Made by a program: the position numbers and the translations under genes | The notes under the pieces: model-generated | The model's input: only the letters and a program-made list of their open reading frames with translations | Database searches by the model: none | Told to the model about the DNA's origin: nothing | DNA from: Halichondria panicea | Lineage: Eukaryota; Porifera; Demospongiae; Suberitida; Halichondriidae | Reading direction: 5' to 3' | DNA: 64,000 bases | NCBI RefSeq assembly: GCF_963675165.1 | Contig: NC_087382.1 | Location: 930,001-994,000 of the forward strand | Part shown: piece by piece, positions 23,084 through 34,309 of the stretch | Layout: every line of letters starts with the position of its first letter | How positions within the stretch are numbered: the first letter of the stretch is position 1

Positions 23084-23583
23084 TAGCAGTGATGACAAGT
23101 GTATAATAATTATACTGTTATGATTGTTAAAATGATGACATATACGCAATATATAGAAAATAATACTGAATGACATAATTATTATACGTACAATACGATA
23201 GACTAGAATTTAATGGGTGTCACATGCACTTGCACCCATGCATATAGGTGCATAAGAATGAAAGGAGTGTTATTACAGCACCCCAGCCCCACTCACTTAA
23301 AGTTTGTGTGAGGTGCTGTCTCAGCACCCATGCATGCATGCATTGTTATATATAAGTGGTACATCACAGATAACATACTTATAATTGTTATAATTATAGG
23401 TAGCTTTTCCAACGTCGTTGCAAATAAACAAAGAGTTATTTTATATGACCCACTTGCATGTAATTTTAACATACATACAAGGTATGTTTGACTCACTTAC
23501 CGGGTACACTTTACCCATCTTCATTTAACATACGGGTTACTAGTAGTATAATTATAGAATCACTGTGTGATACGATTAGAGCA

Positions 23584-24974
23584 ATGGCTAGTCCAGCTAA
23601 TTACGAGTTTGTAGACAAAGCACTAGAAGATCATCAATGCACTATTTGCACTAACATTCTAACGGACCCAGTACTGACGGATTGTTGTGGACAAGATTTT
23701 TGCGATGGCTGTCTAAATACGTGGCTACAGAGGCAAAAGACATGCCCACATTGTCGAGAAGCCAACTTCAAGTTTATTGTAGATAAACGAATGAAACGAG
23801 CCATCGATAGCTTGAAGATCTACTGTCCTAATCGCTCCAAACGGTGTGATAAAATCACTACACTGAGTACATGCAATCAACATCTCGAGAAATGCTTGTT
23901 TGTGGAGGTATCATGCACTATAAAATGTGGAGAAATAATGCTACGAAAAGAGCTTCAAGATCACGAGGACAACAAGTGCCCAAATCGCCTGGTACGATGT
24001 CAATATTGCAATACAGAGGGGATGCACAAAGAAATAACAGCCAAAAGTCACTTGGACAAATGTCCACTATTTCCTATTTCTTGCCCCAACAATTGTGAGC
24101 ATGAGAAAACACAGCGCAAGAATTTAACAGATCACCAGAAGGTGTGCCCTCTTGAGCCAGTGAAGTGTCCTTTTTTTGAAGCTGGGTGTAGTACAGAAAT
24201 TATTCCACGAAAAGATATGGCAGCACATAAAGCATCAAACACAGAGCACCACCTGGAGCTAGTGATGACAGAGACTGTTACACTCAAGCATAAGGCTAAC
24301 AAACTTGAGCAGGAGGCTAAACAGAAAGCGAGCAAATTTAAGCAGGAGGTACATTCTGAAAGAGAGGCCATGAAACTTGAGACTAAGACTACTAAAGATC
24401 AGCTACAGCAACTCTCACGCAAGTTTGATGGCCTAGCATCTTGTGTAACTAAGCAACTAGGCACCATTGATTCTAACCCAAAAGCAGCTATCAAGATCAT
24501 CAAAAGCTCTCTAGAGACAATGACCACAATGCTAGCACCAGATCACAAACCATACTACCTACCGCTAGTCAAAGAGTCGGAGTATAGAGCTCGATCAGCT
24601 TCATTCTACATCAAATCTGGCTACAAAATGTACGTGGGCAATGATGGACACGATAATTGCACTGTATACTTGGAGCAAGGTGAACACGATCACCGACTAA
24701 AGTGGCCCATGCCTAAAATGGAAATTGAACTCAGTACTACAGAGAATAAAACCCTGTATACTGCACCAGTTGTAACCTCACAGTGAACCGACTAGATGGT
24801 GATAGAATAGAGCAAGATATCACCAACCCATTCTCACCTGCAACTGTTTCCCATTTAGGAACCCATTTAGGAAGCGTTCTAAGAAACTTCGTATTCTTGA
24901 GATTGAAGGATCACTATTGTCCAAACAATATAATTATGTCCAGACTGTACAGCAGATATAGGGTAATTAAATAA
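23584..24974 (+). CDS. RING/TRAF-like protein, copy 1, 3' end frameshifted
   Basis: The start at ATG 23584 (MASPANYEFVDKAL) is chosen because the other copies begin MASPVNYEFVDKVP at the equivalent place; an in-frame extension to 23488 is not conserved. The order is RING-type finger (residues ~17-56, CTICTNIL...CPHC), three to four TRAF-type zinc fingers (~70-215), coiled coil (~225-300) and a reduced TRAF/MATH-like C-terminus (FYIKSGYKMYV, HDHRLKWPMPK). The main frame stops at 24784-24786. Comparison with copy 3 shows the missing tail (TVNRLDGDRIEQ...VFLRLKDHY) encoded one frame over at 24783-24974. TRAF proteins act as ubiquitin-ligase adaptors in receptor signalling. The usual zinc-binding His of the RING is Gln here (CCGQDFC). 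Confidence 0.85.
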
Positions 24975-25009
24975 TTGCATGTTAGTTACTTTTTTAGTGA
25001 TATGTTAGT

Positions 25010-25190
25010 TGTACCCCGGCAATCATTGTTTATTTACAAAACAGAAGCCCAATACATAATTATACTTCTGATCGAATGTGAGTTTAAATTTACATAAGTC
25101 ATGGTGTCCATGCATGCATGCATGGTAATCATTAGAGGACTCTACTGGTCTTGACTGGTTGAAACTGAAAGATAAGAACAATACTCAGAT
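25010..25190 (+). repeat. TRAF-array 3' spacer, copy 1
   Basis: Shares TTTATTTACAAAACAGAAGC, GGTAATCATTAGAG and TGAAACTGAAAGAT with 27766-28330 and 43268-43560. It is part of the duplicated unit that follows each TRAF-like gene. Confidence 0.8.
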
Positions 25191-25971
25191 ATTCCAACAC
25201 TACTATATAACGAGTGTTACAAGCATGCGCTTGCTAATGCCTCTCGCCATGTTTTTGCTTTCGCTCAAAAGTATTAGAGTGTTATAGAAGAGGTAAATAA
25301 TTTGCAATGTGCTTTAATTGTTTCACAAGAAATGTGTGTCCACAGTTAATATATAGTGTATACTGATCGTCTTAAATGGCCTGTAGCCAAACAGTGGGAG
25401 CAAACCTTTATCAATTATAGTCATGCAGTAGTCTGTGAGATATTAAAGTACAATTCAATCACAGAATTCAATCAACAATACTGAAGCAACTGCATGTTAT
25501 TTAAATGGCCTGTAGCTAAACAGTGCAAAGGCACAGAGTAAGAGAGAATTTAATCACAGACAGTAGTATAGCGCAGACAGTATAGAGTAAACAATGGAAC
25601 TTCGAACAACACGGATTTTCGAACGATTTAGCACCACGGTAAGCAAAAACAAACAGCGATATGCAGAATCTGACCCTACACAAGCCAACTTACATGCCTT
25701 ATGCACCTATCAATGTCAGTCCCCACTACCCCCCTGCGGGGCATAGTACTATAGCTTGACATCTACAAGCTCACACGGATGTCCTGTGAGGGAGTAATTA
25801 TTGAGACCAGTATTATAATTATGCTATATTGCATGCATGCATGTACACTTGACTTTTTAGGACCACATTCAATGTGTGCAAACCTTAAAGAGAGAACCTT
25901 AAATACTAACTTCAATCACTTATAAAAATTATGTCTTGTATAGTAATGAGTTGGCACATAAAAAGGAACTA
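25191..25971. other. spacer with a dispersed repeat and an upstream duplicated segment
   Basis: 25215-25285 is a short copy of the GCCTCTCGCCATGTTTTTGC repeat. The segment CTCACACGGATGTCCTGTGA at about 25770 recurs before copy 3 at about 44210. No gene is seen; a short ATG-led frame ending at GTAAGC (25594-25640) resembles a transposon end more than an exon. Confidence 0.5.
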
Positions 25972-26129
25972 CAGTGGAACCCCTCTATATAACGAACACC
26001 TTTGGGGAACAATGTTTTGGCCTTTATATACAGAGGTGGCCTTTGTTGAGAGGTACTGGTCATTTGGGACCTGGCCGTTACATAGCAGCTGGCCTTTAAT
26101 CTGAGGTGGTTGTTAACAGAGTTCCACTG
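25972..26129. mobile_element. 158-bp pogo/Tigger-like MITE, TA target
   Basis: It begins CAGTGGAACCCCTCTATATA and ends AACAGAGTTCCACTG, flanked by TA at 25970-25971 and 26130-26131. It is too short to code and is inserted upstream of TRAF-like copy 2. Confidence 0.75.
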
Positions 26130-26288
26130 TATTTTGTCTATAGAATGTGTACATACCACATGATTACGCATGCATCAAATCCCTTGGGCTTTTAAAACCA
26201 CAACTAAAAGTCTAAGGGAGATACGTAACCTTCAGTACATGTGTTTAGTAGCATAATTATAGAATCACTGTGTGATACGATTAGAGCA

Positions 26289-27650
26289 ATGGCTAGTCCA
26301 GTTAATTACGAGTTTGTAGACAAAGTACCGGAAGATTATCTCTGCACTATTTGCACTAACATTCTAACAGATTCAGTATTGACGGATTGTTGTGGACAAG
26401 ATTTTTGCGAGGGCTGTCTAAAAAAGTGGCTACAGAGCCGGAAGACATGCGCACATTGTCGAGAAGCCAACTTCAGGTTTATTGTAGAGATAAACGAATG
26501 AAACGAGCCATCGATAGCTTGAAGATCTACTGTCCTAATCGCTCCAAACGGTGTGATAAAATCACTACACTGAGTACATGCAATCAACATCTCGAGAAAT
26601 GCTTGTTTGTGGAGGTATCATGTACTATGAAATGTGGAGAAATAATGCTCCGAAAAGAGCTTCAAGATCACGAGGACAACAAATGCCCAAATCGTCTAGT
26701 ACTATGTCAGTATTGCAACATAAAGGGGATGCACAAAGAAATAACAGCCAAAAGTCACTTGGACAAATGTCCACTATTTCCTATTTCTTGCCCCAAAAAT
26801 TGTGGGCATGAGAAAATACAGCGCAAGAATTTAGCAGATCACCAGAAGGTGTGCCCTCTTGAGCCAGTGAAGTGTCCTTTTTTTGAAGCTGGGTGTAGTA
26901 CAGAAATTATTCCACGAAAAGATCTGGCAGCACATAAAGCATCAAACACAGAGCACCACCTGGAGCTAGTGATGATACACTTAAACAGAAGGCTGAAAAA
27001 CTAGAGCAGGAGGCTAAACAGAAAGCGAGCAAATTTAAGCAGGAAGTAGATTCTGAAAGAGAGGCCATGAAACTTGAGACTAAGACTACCAAAGATCAGC
27101 TTCAGCAACTCTCACTCAAGTTTGATGGCCTAGCATCTTGTGTAACTAAGCAACTAGGCACCATTGATTCTAAGCCAAAAGCAGCTATCAAGAACATCAA
27201 AAGCTCTCTAGAGACAATGACCACAATGCTAGCACCAGGTGACACACGATACTACCTACCACTAGTTAAAGAGTCAGAGTATAGAGCTCGATCAGCTTCA
27301 TCTACATCAAGCCTGGCTATAAAATGTACGTGAACATTGATGGACACGATAATTGCACGGTATTCTTGGAGCAATTAAGGTGAACACGATCACCGACTAA
27401 AGTGGCCCATGCCTAAAATGAAAATTGCAACTCAGTTCCACAGAGTATAAAACCCTGTATAGTGAACCAATCTGCACCAAATAATTATAACCTCACAGTG
27501 AACCGACTAGATGGTGATAGAATAGAGCAAGATATCACCAACCCATCCTCACCTGCAACTGTTTCCCATTTAGGAGGAGTTCTAAGAAACTTTGTATTCC
27601 TAAGAGTGAAGAATCACTATACTACTCTTGTCCAGAAGAAGGTATGATAT
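26289..27650 (+). pseudogene. RING/TRAF-like protein, copy 2, pseudogene
   Basis: Highly similar to copy 1 over its full length and promoter, including TATAGAATCACTGTGTGATA just upstream. Lesions relative to copy 1 are: two extra bases (GA) near 26487 that shift the frame after the RING; a ~10-bp deletion near 26975 before the coiled coil; a one-base loss near 27300 (TTCATCTACATC); and further indels at 27370-27480. A complete product cannot be made without correction. The RING again has CCGQDFC in place of the His-containing motif. Confidence 0.88.
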
Positions 27651-27765
27651 GATATGAAATGTCCAGAGTATCTAATGGACTCGGATGACTGAAGATTAGA
27701 CGCAGCGTCATGAACTCAGTCAACAATTAAATAATTTACTATAAGTTACTTTTTATACAGTTTAT

Positions 27766-28420
27766 TTACAAGACAGAAGCCCAACACATACTTTATAGAT
27801 AGAGGTGCATGATTGGGAGTTTAAATGTACATGCACAATTAAGTCATATAGCCTCGTTCCCAGGCATTACTTTTTCTTGTTCTTGTCTGTTCTCAATATG
27901 TATAACACGTTAAACTGCTTGCCAATTTAAAGTCTATAATTATGGTCATGCATATATCCACCAGTTACACAAAGTTTATTAGAGATCGAAGTGGGCAGTC
28001 CAATATCTCAACGTCTACCTGTCCACGCCCAATTTTACCCTTCTATCACCCTTCTACTGTCACGTGACGTCGCATACTAGGCTCTCCTTTTTCTTAACTT
28101 TACCTCTATTCTTCTTTATTCCTACCGTATTTTATCTTATTGAGCGATGTGACAAAGAACAGAAAAGAAAAAAGGAGAGACTAGCTGGGAACGAGGCTAC
28201 ACAAGTCATGGTGTCCATGGTAATCATTAGAGTACTCTACTGGTCTGGACTGGGTGAAACTGAAAGATATAAGAACAATACTTGGGGAAGAGATACCAAT
28301 ACATGTACTACTATAGGACCACAATGACAAGTTGAATGTCATCCTCTCTACTAAACCAACCTCTAGAATACGCTTTCACTATCGATAATTATAGTCAAAA
28401 TCTAAGTAAATACACACGAT
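27766..28420 (+). repeat. TRAF-array 3' spacer, copy 2, with an insertion
   Basis: Collinear with 43268-43560: ACAGAAGCCCAACACATACT, GAGTACTCTACTGGTCTGG, GACCACAATGACAAGTTGAA and AACCAACCTCTAGAATACGC. It is interrupted by the TAGCCTCG element at 27849-28199. Confidence 0.85.
27849..28199. mobile_element. 351-bp TAGCCTCG-ended element
   Basis: It starts TAGCCTCGTTCCCAGGCAT and ends AGCTGGGAACGAGGCTA. It interrupts a spacer that is continuous in other copies, and AAGTCAT occurs on both sides, though not perfectly abutting the ends. It contains no transposase; the 87-codon frame at 28064-28327 runs out of the element and is not supported. Confidence 0.75.
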
Positions 28421-28716
28421 CCTTGCCAGAACGCAATATAGTTAGATCGCAAAGGGTCAAATTTTCTGCTGTTTTGGCTCATTTGCATAGGTTATAAAAA
28501 GGTATTAATCGTTCGGATTTTGATGGCACTACAGCAGTTTTTTAAGAGACCACCATTGTCTAACGGTTTGCAGTCAGACCTCGAAACCAGAGCTGTACAT
28601 AGTTTACTAGTTGTAGATTATACGGTCATGCATTGTAGCTAGCTGTTTAGAACCTTCTGTCGATACGAGAGAGAGAGTTCGAAGAATTGTGGCTATATTC
28701 GAACTAAATCTGTTCC
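28421..28716. other. no gene seen
   Basis: Plain AT-rich spacer without repeats or exon signals that I can recognise. Confidence 0.4.
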
Positions 28717-28789
28717 AATATTTGAGTGTTTGGCCCTGTCACTCCGTTGAGACTCTCAACGGAGTGACAGGGCCAAACGCTCAAATATT
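28717..28789. repeat. 73-bp near-perfect foldback
   Basis: AATATTTGAGTGTTTGGCCC...TCCGTTGAGA is followed directly by its inverse (TCTCAACGGAGTGACAGGGC...CAAATATT), with arms of ~35 bp and one mismatch. No flanking duplication is evident. Confidence 0.9.
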
Positions 28790-29012
28790 ATATTATATGA
28801 AAGCTTTTTGCTGGCCGTGAGTTCAGACTTGAATAGAGCTCTACCTATAGTCTCTACCTAGGTACTATCAGCTTAGTGCTCTGAGCCGCTGTCCTCGAGA
28901 ACAAGCGTTCGAAAATAGAACGTGTAATCATATCATCGATAATCAGTTGTTTATTCTAATTTACTGAAGTTCACCTTCTGCATACTGGGGAGGTATTGCT
29001 ATGTAGGAAGTG

Positions 29013-29074
29013 GTGTGCGTGTGTGCGTGTGCGTGTGTGCGTGTGTGTGTGTGCATGTGTGTGTGTGTGTGTGT

Positions 29075-29106
<32 letters not shown>

Positions 29107-29107
29107 A
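29013..29107. repeat. (GT)n microsatellite
   Basis: GTGTGCGTGTGTGCGTGTGC-type run of about 95 bp. It produces a spurious Cys/Val open frame. Confidence 0.95.
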
Positions 29108-29262
29108 GGCAATGTTATAGTACTACATGTACTAGAGTGAATATTACAATCTTTCGTGCAAGTGCCCCAGAAAAAGTTGTTTTGGTAAAGATGGATAATG
29201 TAGAAAGCTCATATCAAGCAACTGTGTGTGTCTGGTAAAGGGTCATCACACGCACAACTCAC

Positions 29263-29356
29263 CAACGAGTCCCCTAGCTGGCTTATGTGGTTACTGGAGA
29301 GGTCCAATTCCCTCAGGCTGTCCCACACAAACGAAGTAGAGTCATCACCTCCACAC
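29263..29356 (-). CDS. leucine-rich-repeat exon
   Basis: On the minus strand an acceptor (TGTATTCAG) and a donor (TTG|GTGAGT) frame 94 bp encoding DSTSFVWDSLRELDLSSNHI and SQLGDSL. LRELDLSSNHISQL is a textbook LxxLxLxxNxI leucine-rich repeat. The parent gene is not assembled; exons at 32231-32563 on the same strand may belong to it. The remainder probably includes further short exons I could not resolve. Confidence 0.55.
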
Positions 29357-29760
29357 CTGAATACACCAACACACATCAGAATTTTGTTATAAATTATTAC
29401 ATAACGTTTTTGTTGTATAGAGTGTTGGGTCTACATAATAACACATAATTATACAAGCACATCGGAGTTTGGTTGTGACAAAGTTCCAAACTTTAGCCGG
29501 AAACCGGTGGCCTTTTTTCTCTCCCTATTAAACTGATTACTCACTTTAACAATTGTTTACTAATCACCACAAACCCACTACCTTATGTTGTCATGGAAAC
29601 ATTTTTGGTGTTGCTTATTCATTCACCTACACAATGGTATCAGCAGATTTTGTTCCAGTCATACATTTAAGTACAACTACTCACACATTTTTGGTATTCT
29701 ACTCGATGCACTGTATAATCTATACTAGGTCAATTTATTCCAATCTTAATTAAGATATAA

Positions 29761-30230
29761 AACTAGTGTTCAAGCTGGCGCTGTGCTAATGCCTCTCGCC
29801 ATGTTTTTGCTTTCGCTCAAAAGTATTAGAGTGTTATCTATAATGAATTTTATATTAAAGTTAGCTTATCTATATAAAGTCACTGAGAAGAAAAGACTTA
29901 TTTACATGCATCTATTGTAAGTTATTATTTTTTGTATTATGTGGCTTACCAGGACATCAAGAAAGAAGAAAATTGATTCTTCCAGGATCTGTAGTTCAGT
30001 GTATATAATATCTAAGAAGAAAAGACCTGTGTACATGCATATTGTTATCTATATTGTTATATGGTAGTGTTTTGTGGCTTACCAGGCCCTCAAGACAAAG
30101 ATGATTCTGCCAGGAGGATCTGGATCTGGATCTTGGATATTATTTTCTCACACATGGGGAATGAGCGCGCATGCGCATTACATCCACAGGAATAATTAAA
30201 GGGTGTGTCCAAAGAGATCAATTTTACAAA
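29761..30230 (+). repeat. dispersed repeat copy containing the empty target of the 682-5954 transposon
   Basis: Reverse complement of 545-681 plus 5957-6085, joined at one TA (30065-30066). The left part (29761-29990) also matches 10190-10385. It therefore preserves the pre-insertion state of the repeat carrying the transposon. Confidence 0.9.
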
Positions 30231-30439
30231 TGGCTACTGTACTGCTAGCTAGCTGTTTTAACAGATATTTTCTGAGTATTGTAGCTAACAAAAAGCTAGC
30301 GCTTTAGTGCAAGGCTAACTCATATGTTGAATAGAAAGTTTGTGCGGACAGATGATGCTATGAAAGATTCTGAAGAGACTGCAACAGCCTTCAATGTGAG
30401 TCAAACTAGCCATAACTCGAGAAAGAAGCTTTAGTTTGC

Positions 30440-32230
30440 TAATCCACGAATCAAAATCCAAGAGAACGTGGCTAGAAGCCTATAGAAGCTGTTAGTTTTC
30501 GTCGCATTGTAACCGTTGAGCAGTTATAGCTGGAATACACACACACACACACAGACAGACACACACACAGTCAGCTTTACCGTATCCCTCGTGCGGCTAC
30601 GCCTCGAGGCATAACTACTCAATATTCTACTCTCTAGACTGGATGCACTGTATAATTGATCAAAACACCATGGCACCATGCATTAGATAGACCTCCCTTA
30701 GAAGCTAATGTAACCAAGGGGAACCTCCAACAAAAGAAAGTACAGTTATGTGTAATACAGTTATGTCATCCTCAGAACACAGTGATTTCCTGGTTTCCTA
30801 GACAGTGGCTACCAGCCAGCAGTACATTACCTTACTCTGAGTTCAAAGACACTGATAATTTGCAGTACAATACCTGTCATGACAGCCCCAGCCAAATGCT
30901 ACAGCATTCAAAATCTAAACTTGGCTATAACATAATTATGAAATATATACCCAAAGAAAATTGACTACAATAATTAAATTCAGACATAGACATTTTTTTA
31001 TTATATAGCGATCACCCTAGGGCAATGGCTACAATAGAGAGGTGGTCTGGTTGAAGGGGATTATACTCTAGTACAATTACATTGGCCTCATTCGTTACTA
31101 TGTACGTTAAAAATGAAACATGTGCAGTTCAGTTGCTATGCTATATAGAAGTGATTCTAAATATGCATGATATACAATGAAGCCTGTCTTGTGTTGAGGT
31201 CACGCTAATAAGTGGGTCTAATGGGGCCCTAAACCTCTATTCAGCCAGGCAACCTCTCCATTACAGCCCCAATGCCATTACAGCCTCACTGTTGGTCTGC
31301 TGGAGGGTGGCTACTACAGACATGTACCCATCCCCACTTCAATCACACTTCCATTAGCAACACATCTATAGAGCCTATAGCTTGGGGTTACATATTATCG
31401 CTAAGTGACCACCACAATCAATCAAAGCCACAGGCACTCTGGCAATTGGCTATAGGACAATGGCTTAGGCTGACACACCCCACCAGTGATACACAGGTGA
31501 CCGCCTTTACAGTGAATCTTGTATATAGTGGTGGCCCTGGGGCAGACTAACAGTGGTTGTAACAAAGAGGTGGTCTGCTAACACATGTACATGTATGGAG
31601 AGACTTTGGGGCCTGGCTGATGGTGACTACCTTGCTAGGTGAACTGTTAACAAGCCTGGGAAGCTATTTGGTATACACGTACAGTACCTAGCAACTATCT
31701 GATAATTAAGAAATCCACGAAGTGCAAATTTTCCATGGCAACTAGACAAACATGTACGCATTATTATGGTTTAATTTAAACCGGTAATAGAATAATTATA
31801 GTAAGCTACACAACACAGGGTATACCTTAAACAAAAGATACTGCCACTCACATCCTGGGAACTCAACACCATCACATTGACAACAACACACCCTGATCAT
31901 CACTTATCAACAACTTAGGGTTATAACAAAGGTGCATCTTATCACTGCCTTCAAGGCAGAGGTTTTGGAACTAAGGTTACTCATGCATTTAAAGTTAAAT
32001 TTAACTTGTAATGATGAAAGTGATATACAAGTCAAATCAAGTATATCATCATTAACGTGTAGACCCGTGTAATTAGCATGGAGACTAGTAACTGTGTTAT
32101 GATTACATGAACATCTCACCCGAACTTTGACCTCCAGTGGTTGTGTATAGTATATAGCGTAACAGAGATACAGTCCGGCCAGTTTAGAGTTGCCTGGGCC
32201 GTCCCTTTTGGTCATGTGACTCATGCCCAC
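30440..32230. other. no gene recognised; CA run and MITE-like spacer
   Basis: A (CA)n run lies at 30538-30570. Around 31190-31640 there are phrases such as GAGGTGGTCTGGT and GTGAATCTTGTATATAG, typical of old pogo-like miniature elements, but no clean ends were found. Reading frames here (30656-30964, 31272-31550, 31907-32230) look random. Confidence 0.4.
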
Positions 32231-32563
32231 TTATAGCAGCTTGTGGATGACCTCGATTAGTGTGAGGTTGGAGCTAGTCAGAACCTTGTCACTGCACAGC
32301 TCTGGAATACTGCACAAAAGCAAGCACACACAACATGACACAATAGCTACTAAATATCTTGGGGCAGGTGCATTCATAATTCAGGAATGAAACTCTTCTA
32401 CTATTATTTTAATAATAATTACTTACTCTAAGTTATCTAAACGAAGCACCACATTCATTTTTGTATCCATATGGTCACCCTCTACATGTATAATGCCATG
32501 TTTAATGGGCCCCAAAATCTCCATAGCATGTGTTGGAAGGTAAAGGGACCTGGCCAGGTGGTG
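32231..32563 (-). CDS. last two exons of an unidentified protein
   Basis: Exon 32563-32427 follows TAATTACAG and ends at GTAAGTA; it encodes HHLARSLYLPTHAMEILGP and DHMDTKMNVVLRLDN. Exon 32309-32231 follows TTTTGTGCAG, keeps phase across the junction and encodes IPELCSDKVLTSSNLTLIEV before TAA at 32233-32231. The LTSSNLTLIEVIHKLL pattern hints at a leucine-rich repeat region. The family is not recognised. Upstream exons beyond 32563 were not found. Confidence 0.4.
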
Positions 32564-34302
32564 CTGTAATTAGAACGATGGTAGCTAGCTGTGGTAGCAG
32601 GCCACCTCTTTGTTACATACCACAAGATATTTTCAACTTATGCTGAACATTATGGAATTGTATGTGTTACCTAATAGAGTGTACTTATAATTGTCATGAA
32701 TAATTATAGCCCATACGTTTTTTTCTCTTGTGTTTTGTATGCTAGCACATTGTGATTACCGGAACCTTGATACTTAACTCATTGTGTAAAAGTATATTCA
32801 TTATATGTAGCATATTGTCCTCTATTATATAAATAAATGCTAATTCGAAAAAAGGGCCTGATATGTATTATTGCACATGTGTCATCTGCATGGGGAATCT
32901 TGGTAATACTCAATGGCCTGCACAGCACATTGCACTCAAGAATTCCAACACAATGCGTGTTACCATACAGTGAATAATTGTGGGTCATTGAGGCTATGCA
33001 AGTGATTATTAGTTACTTTACGGAATCCTACGTACTTGGTCTATAGGTTATTTTAAATAGTCTATCACAGTGTCAATACATTATTTGTGCATGGGTTTAG
33101 AAAATACAAAAAAGCTCAAGAGTCTTTAATGGTGCACTAACCCTAATTTAATTCCCATTCATCTGTTGCATTCAGAGTCACATGTATATACAACTAGTAT
33201 ACTGAAAGTAAGTAATTTCACATTGAGGTCATGCTAACATAAATTATAAAACTTATCTCGGACTTGATATTGGCTGCTGAAACCCTGTATATGCTTGCAT
33301 ACATTATTAGTAGATATCTTGACAATGTATTGGGGAGGCTATTAAACTTTTGACTTAGGAAGTACATGCAGGATTGTATGGTCTGATAGACCGTTTGTGG
33401 TTGTGTAATACATGCATGTAGTCACCTCAAACACAACAGAATGGCTCTTAGAGTTAGCTCCAGGCTTCAGTCAAAATAAGTATTATTATGTGGGTGTGCG
33501 TGTGTCAATGAGAAAATGTGACCCACTACTATGCTAATGCCAGTAAGCAATTCATGCATGCAAATTAAGTGCATGCATAGGTACAGTATAAGGGGACTGT
33601 GGGTTTCATTGGCCATTAAGTTAAACCATAATAACTATACGCATGCATGCTTCGATTCACCACATATATTACACAGAACTGTGATATTTAATATAGCAAT
33701 TAAAGTGGAAGCCTCAGCTAATTAATGGACAATCTAAGGGCTGTGGATGGTGTGAATCCATGCAATGTTGCTATACCGTAAAGAATCCATGCAAGGCCTG
33801 CATGTGAATGGGGTAATCTATACATAATTATACCAGCCATACATACACTCTAAAGTGGTTCTTCTGTGATATATACATGGGGAGGGGGGGGGGTGAATCC
33901 ATAAGCATGCATACCGTATTCCTGTGCATGTTATTATACCAAGGGGGTATGAAAGAAGAGAGGGATGGGACACTTTTTTGTATACGCCCTTGTTATTACT
34001 ATACACATGCATGGGGTGGCTGTAAAGTGAAAGCTTCAGCTAATGGACAATGAATTGGATCCAAGGCCTACATATATGTGAATGGTGTGAATCCATGCAA
34101 TGTTGTTACCACTGCAGCTGCAAAGGGGAGGCTTGGCTAATGGACAATGAATTTGATCTAAGGGCTGCGAATTGTGTGAATCCATGCATTGTTATGTTAC
34201 AGTCATTTTAGTAAAACTTGCAATATTTTGTGTAACTTGGCTGCAACCACAGTAGTAACCACAGAAAGGACATGATTATGAATGTAATTAAACTATGCAG
34301 TA
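32564..34302. other. no gene seen; short interspersed repeats near 33710-34200
   Basis: A phrase close to TAATGGACAATGAATTTGAT, then GTGTGAATCCATGCAATGTT, recurs at about 33725-33770, 34042-34110, 34137-34190 and, in part, at 36735. These are fragments of one small repeat family. No exon signals stand out. Confidence 0.5.
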
Positions 34303-34309
34303 GCAAGAC

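Noticed and set aside
23488-23583. N-terminal extension of TRAF-like copy 1
   Set aside because: The other copies have no equivalent coding extension; the ATG at 23584 is conserved.
25594-25640. ATG-led frame ending at GTAAGC
   Set aside because: It resembles a pogo-type terminal sequence (GGAACTTCGAACAACACGGA) more than an exon.
28996-29238. 80-codon Cys/Val frame
   Set aside because: A translation of a (GT)n microsatellite.
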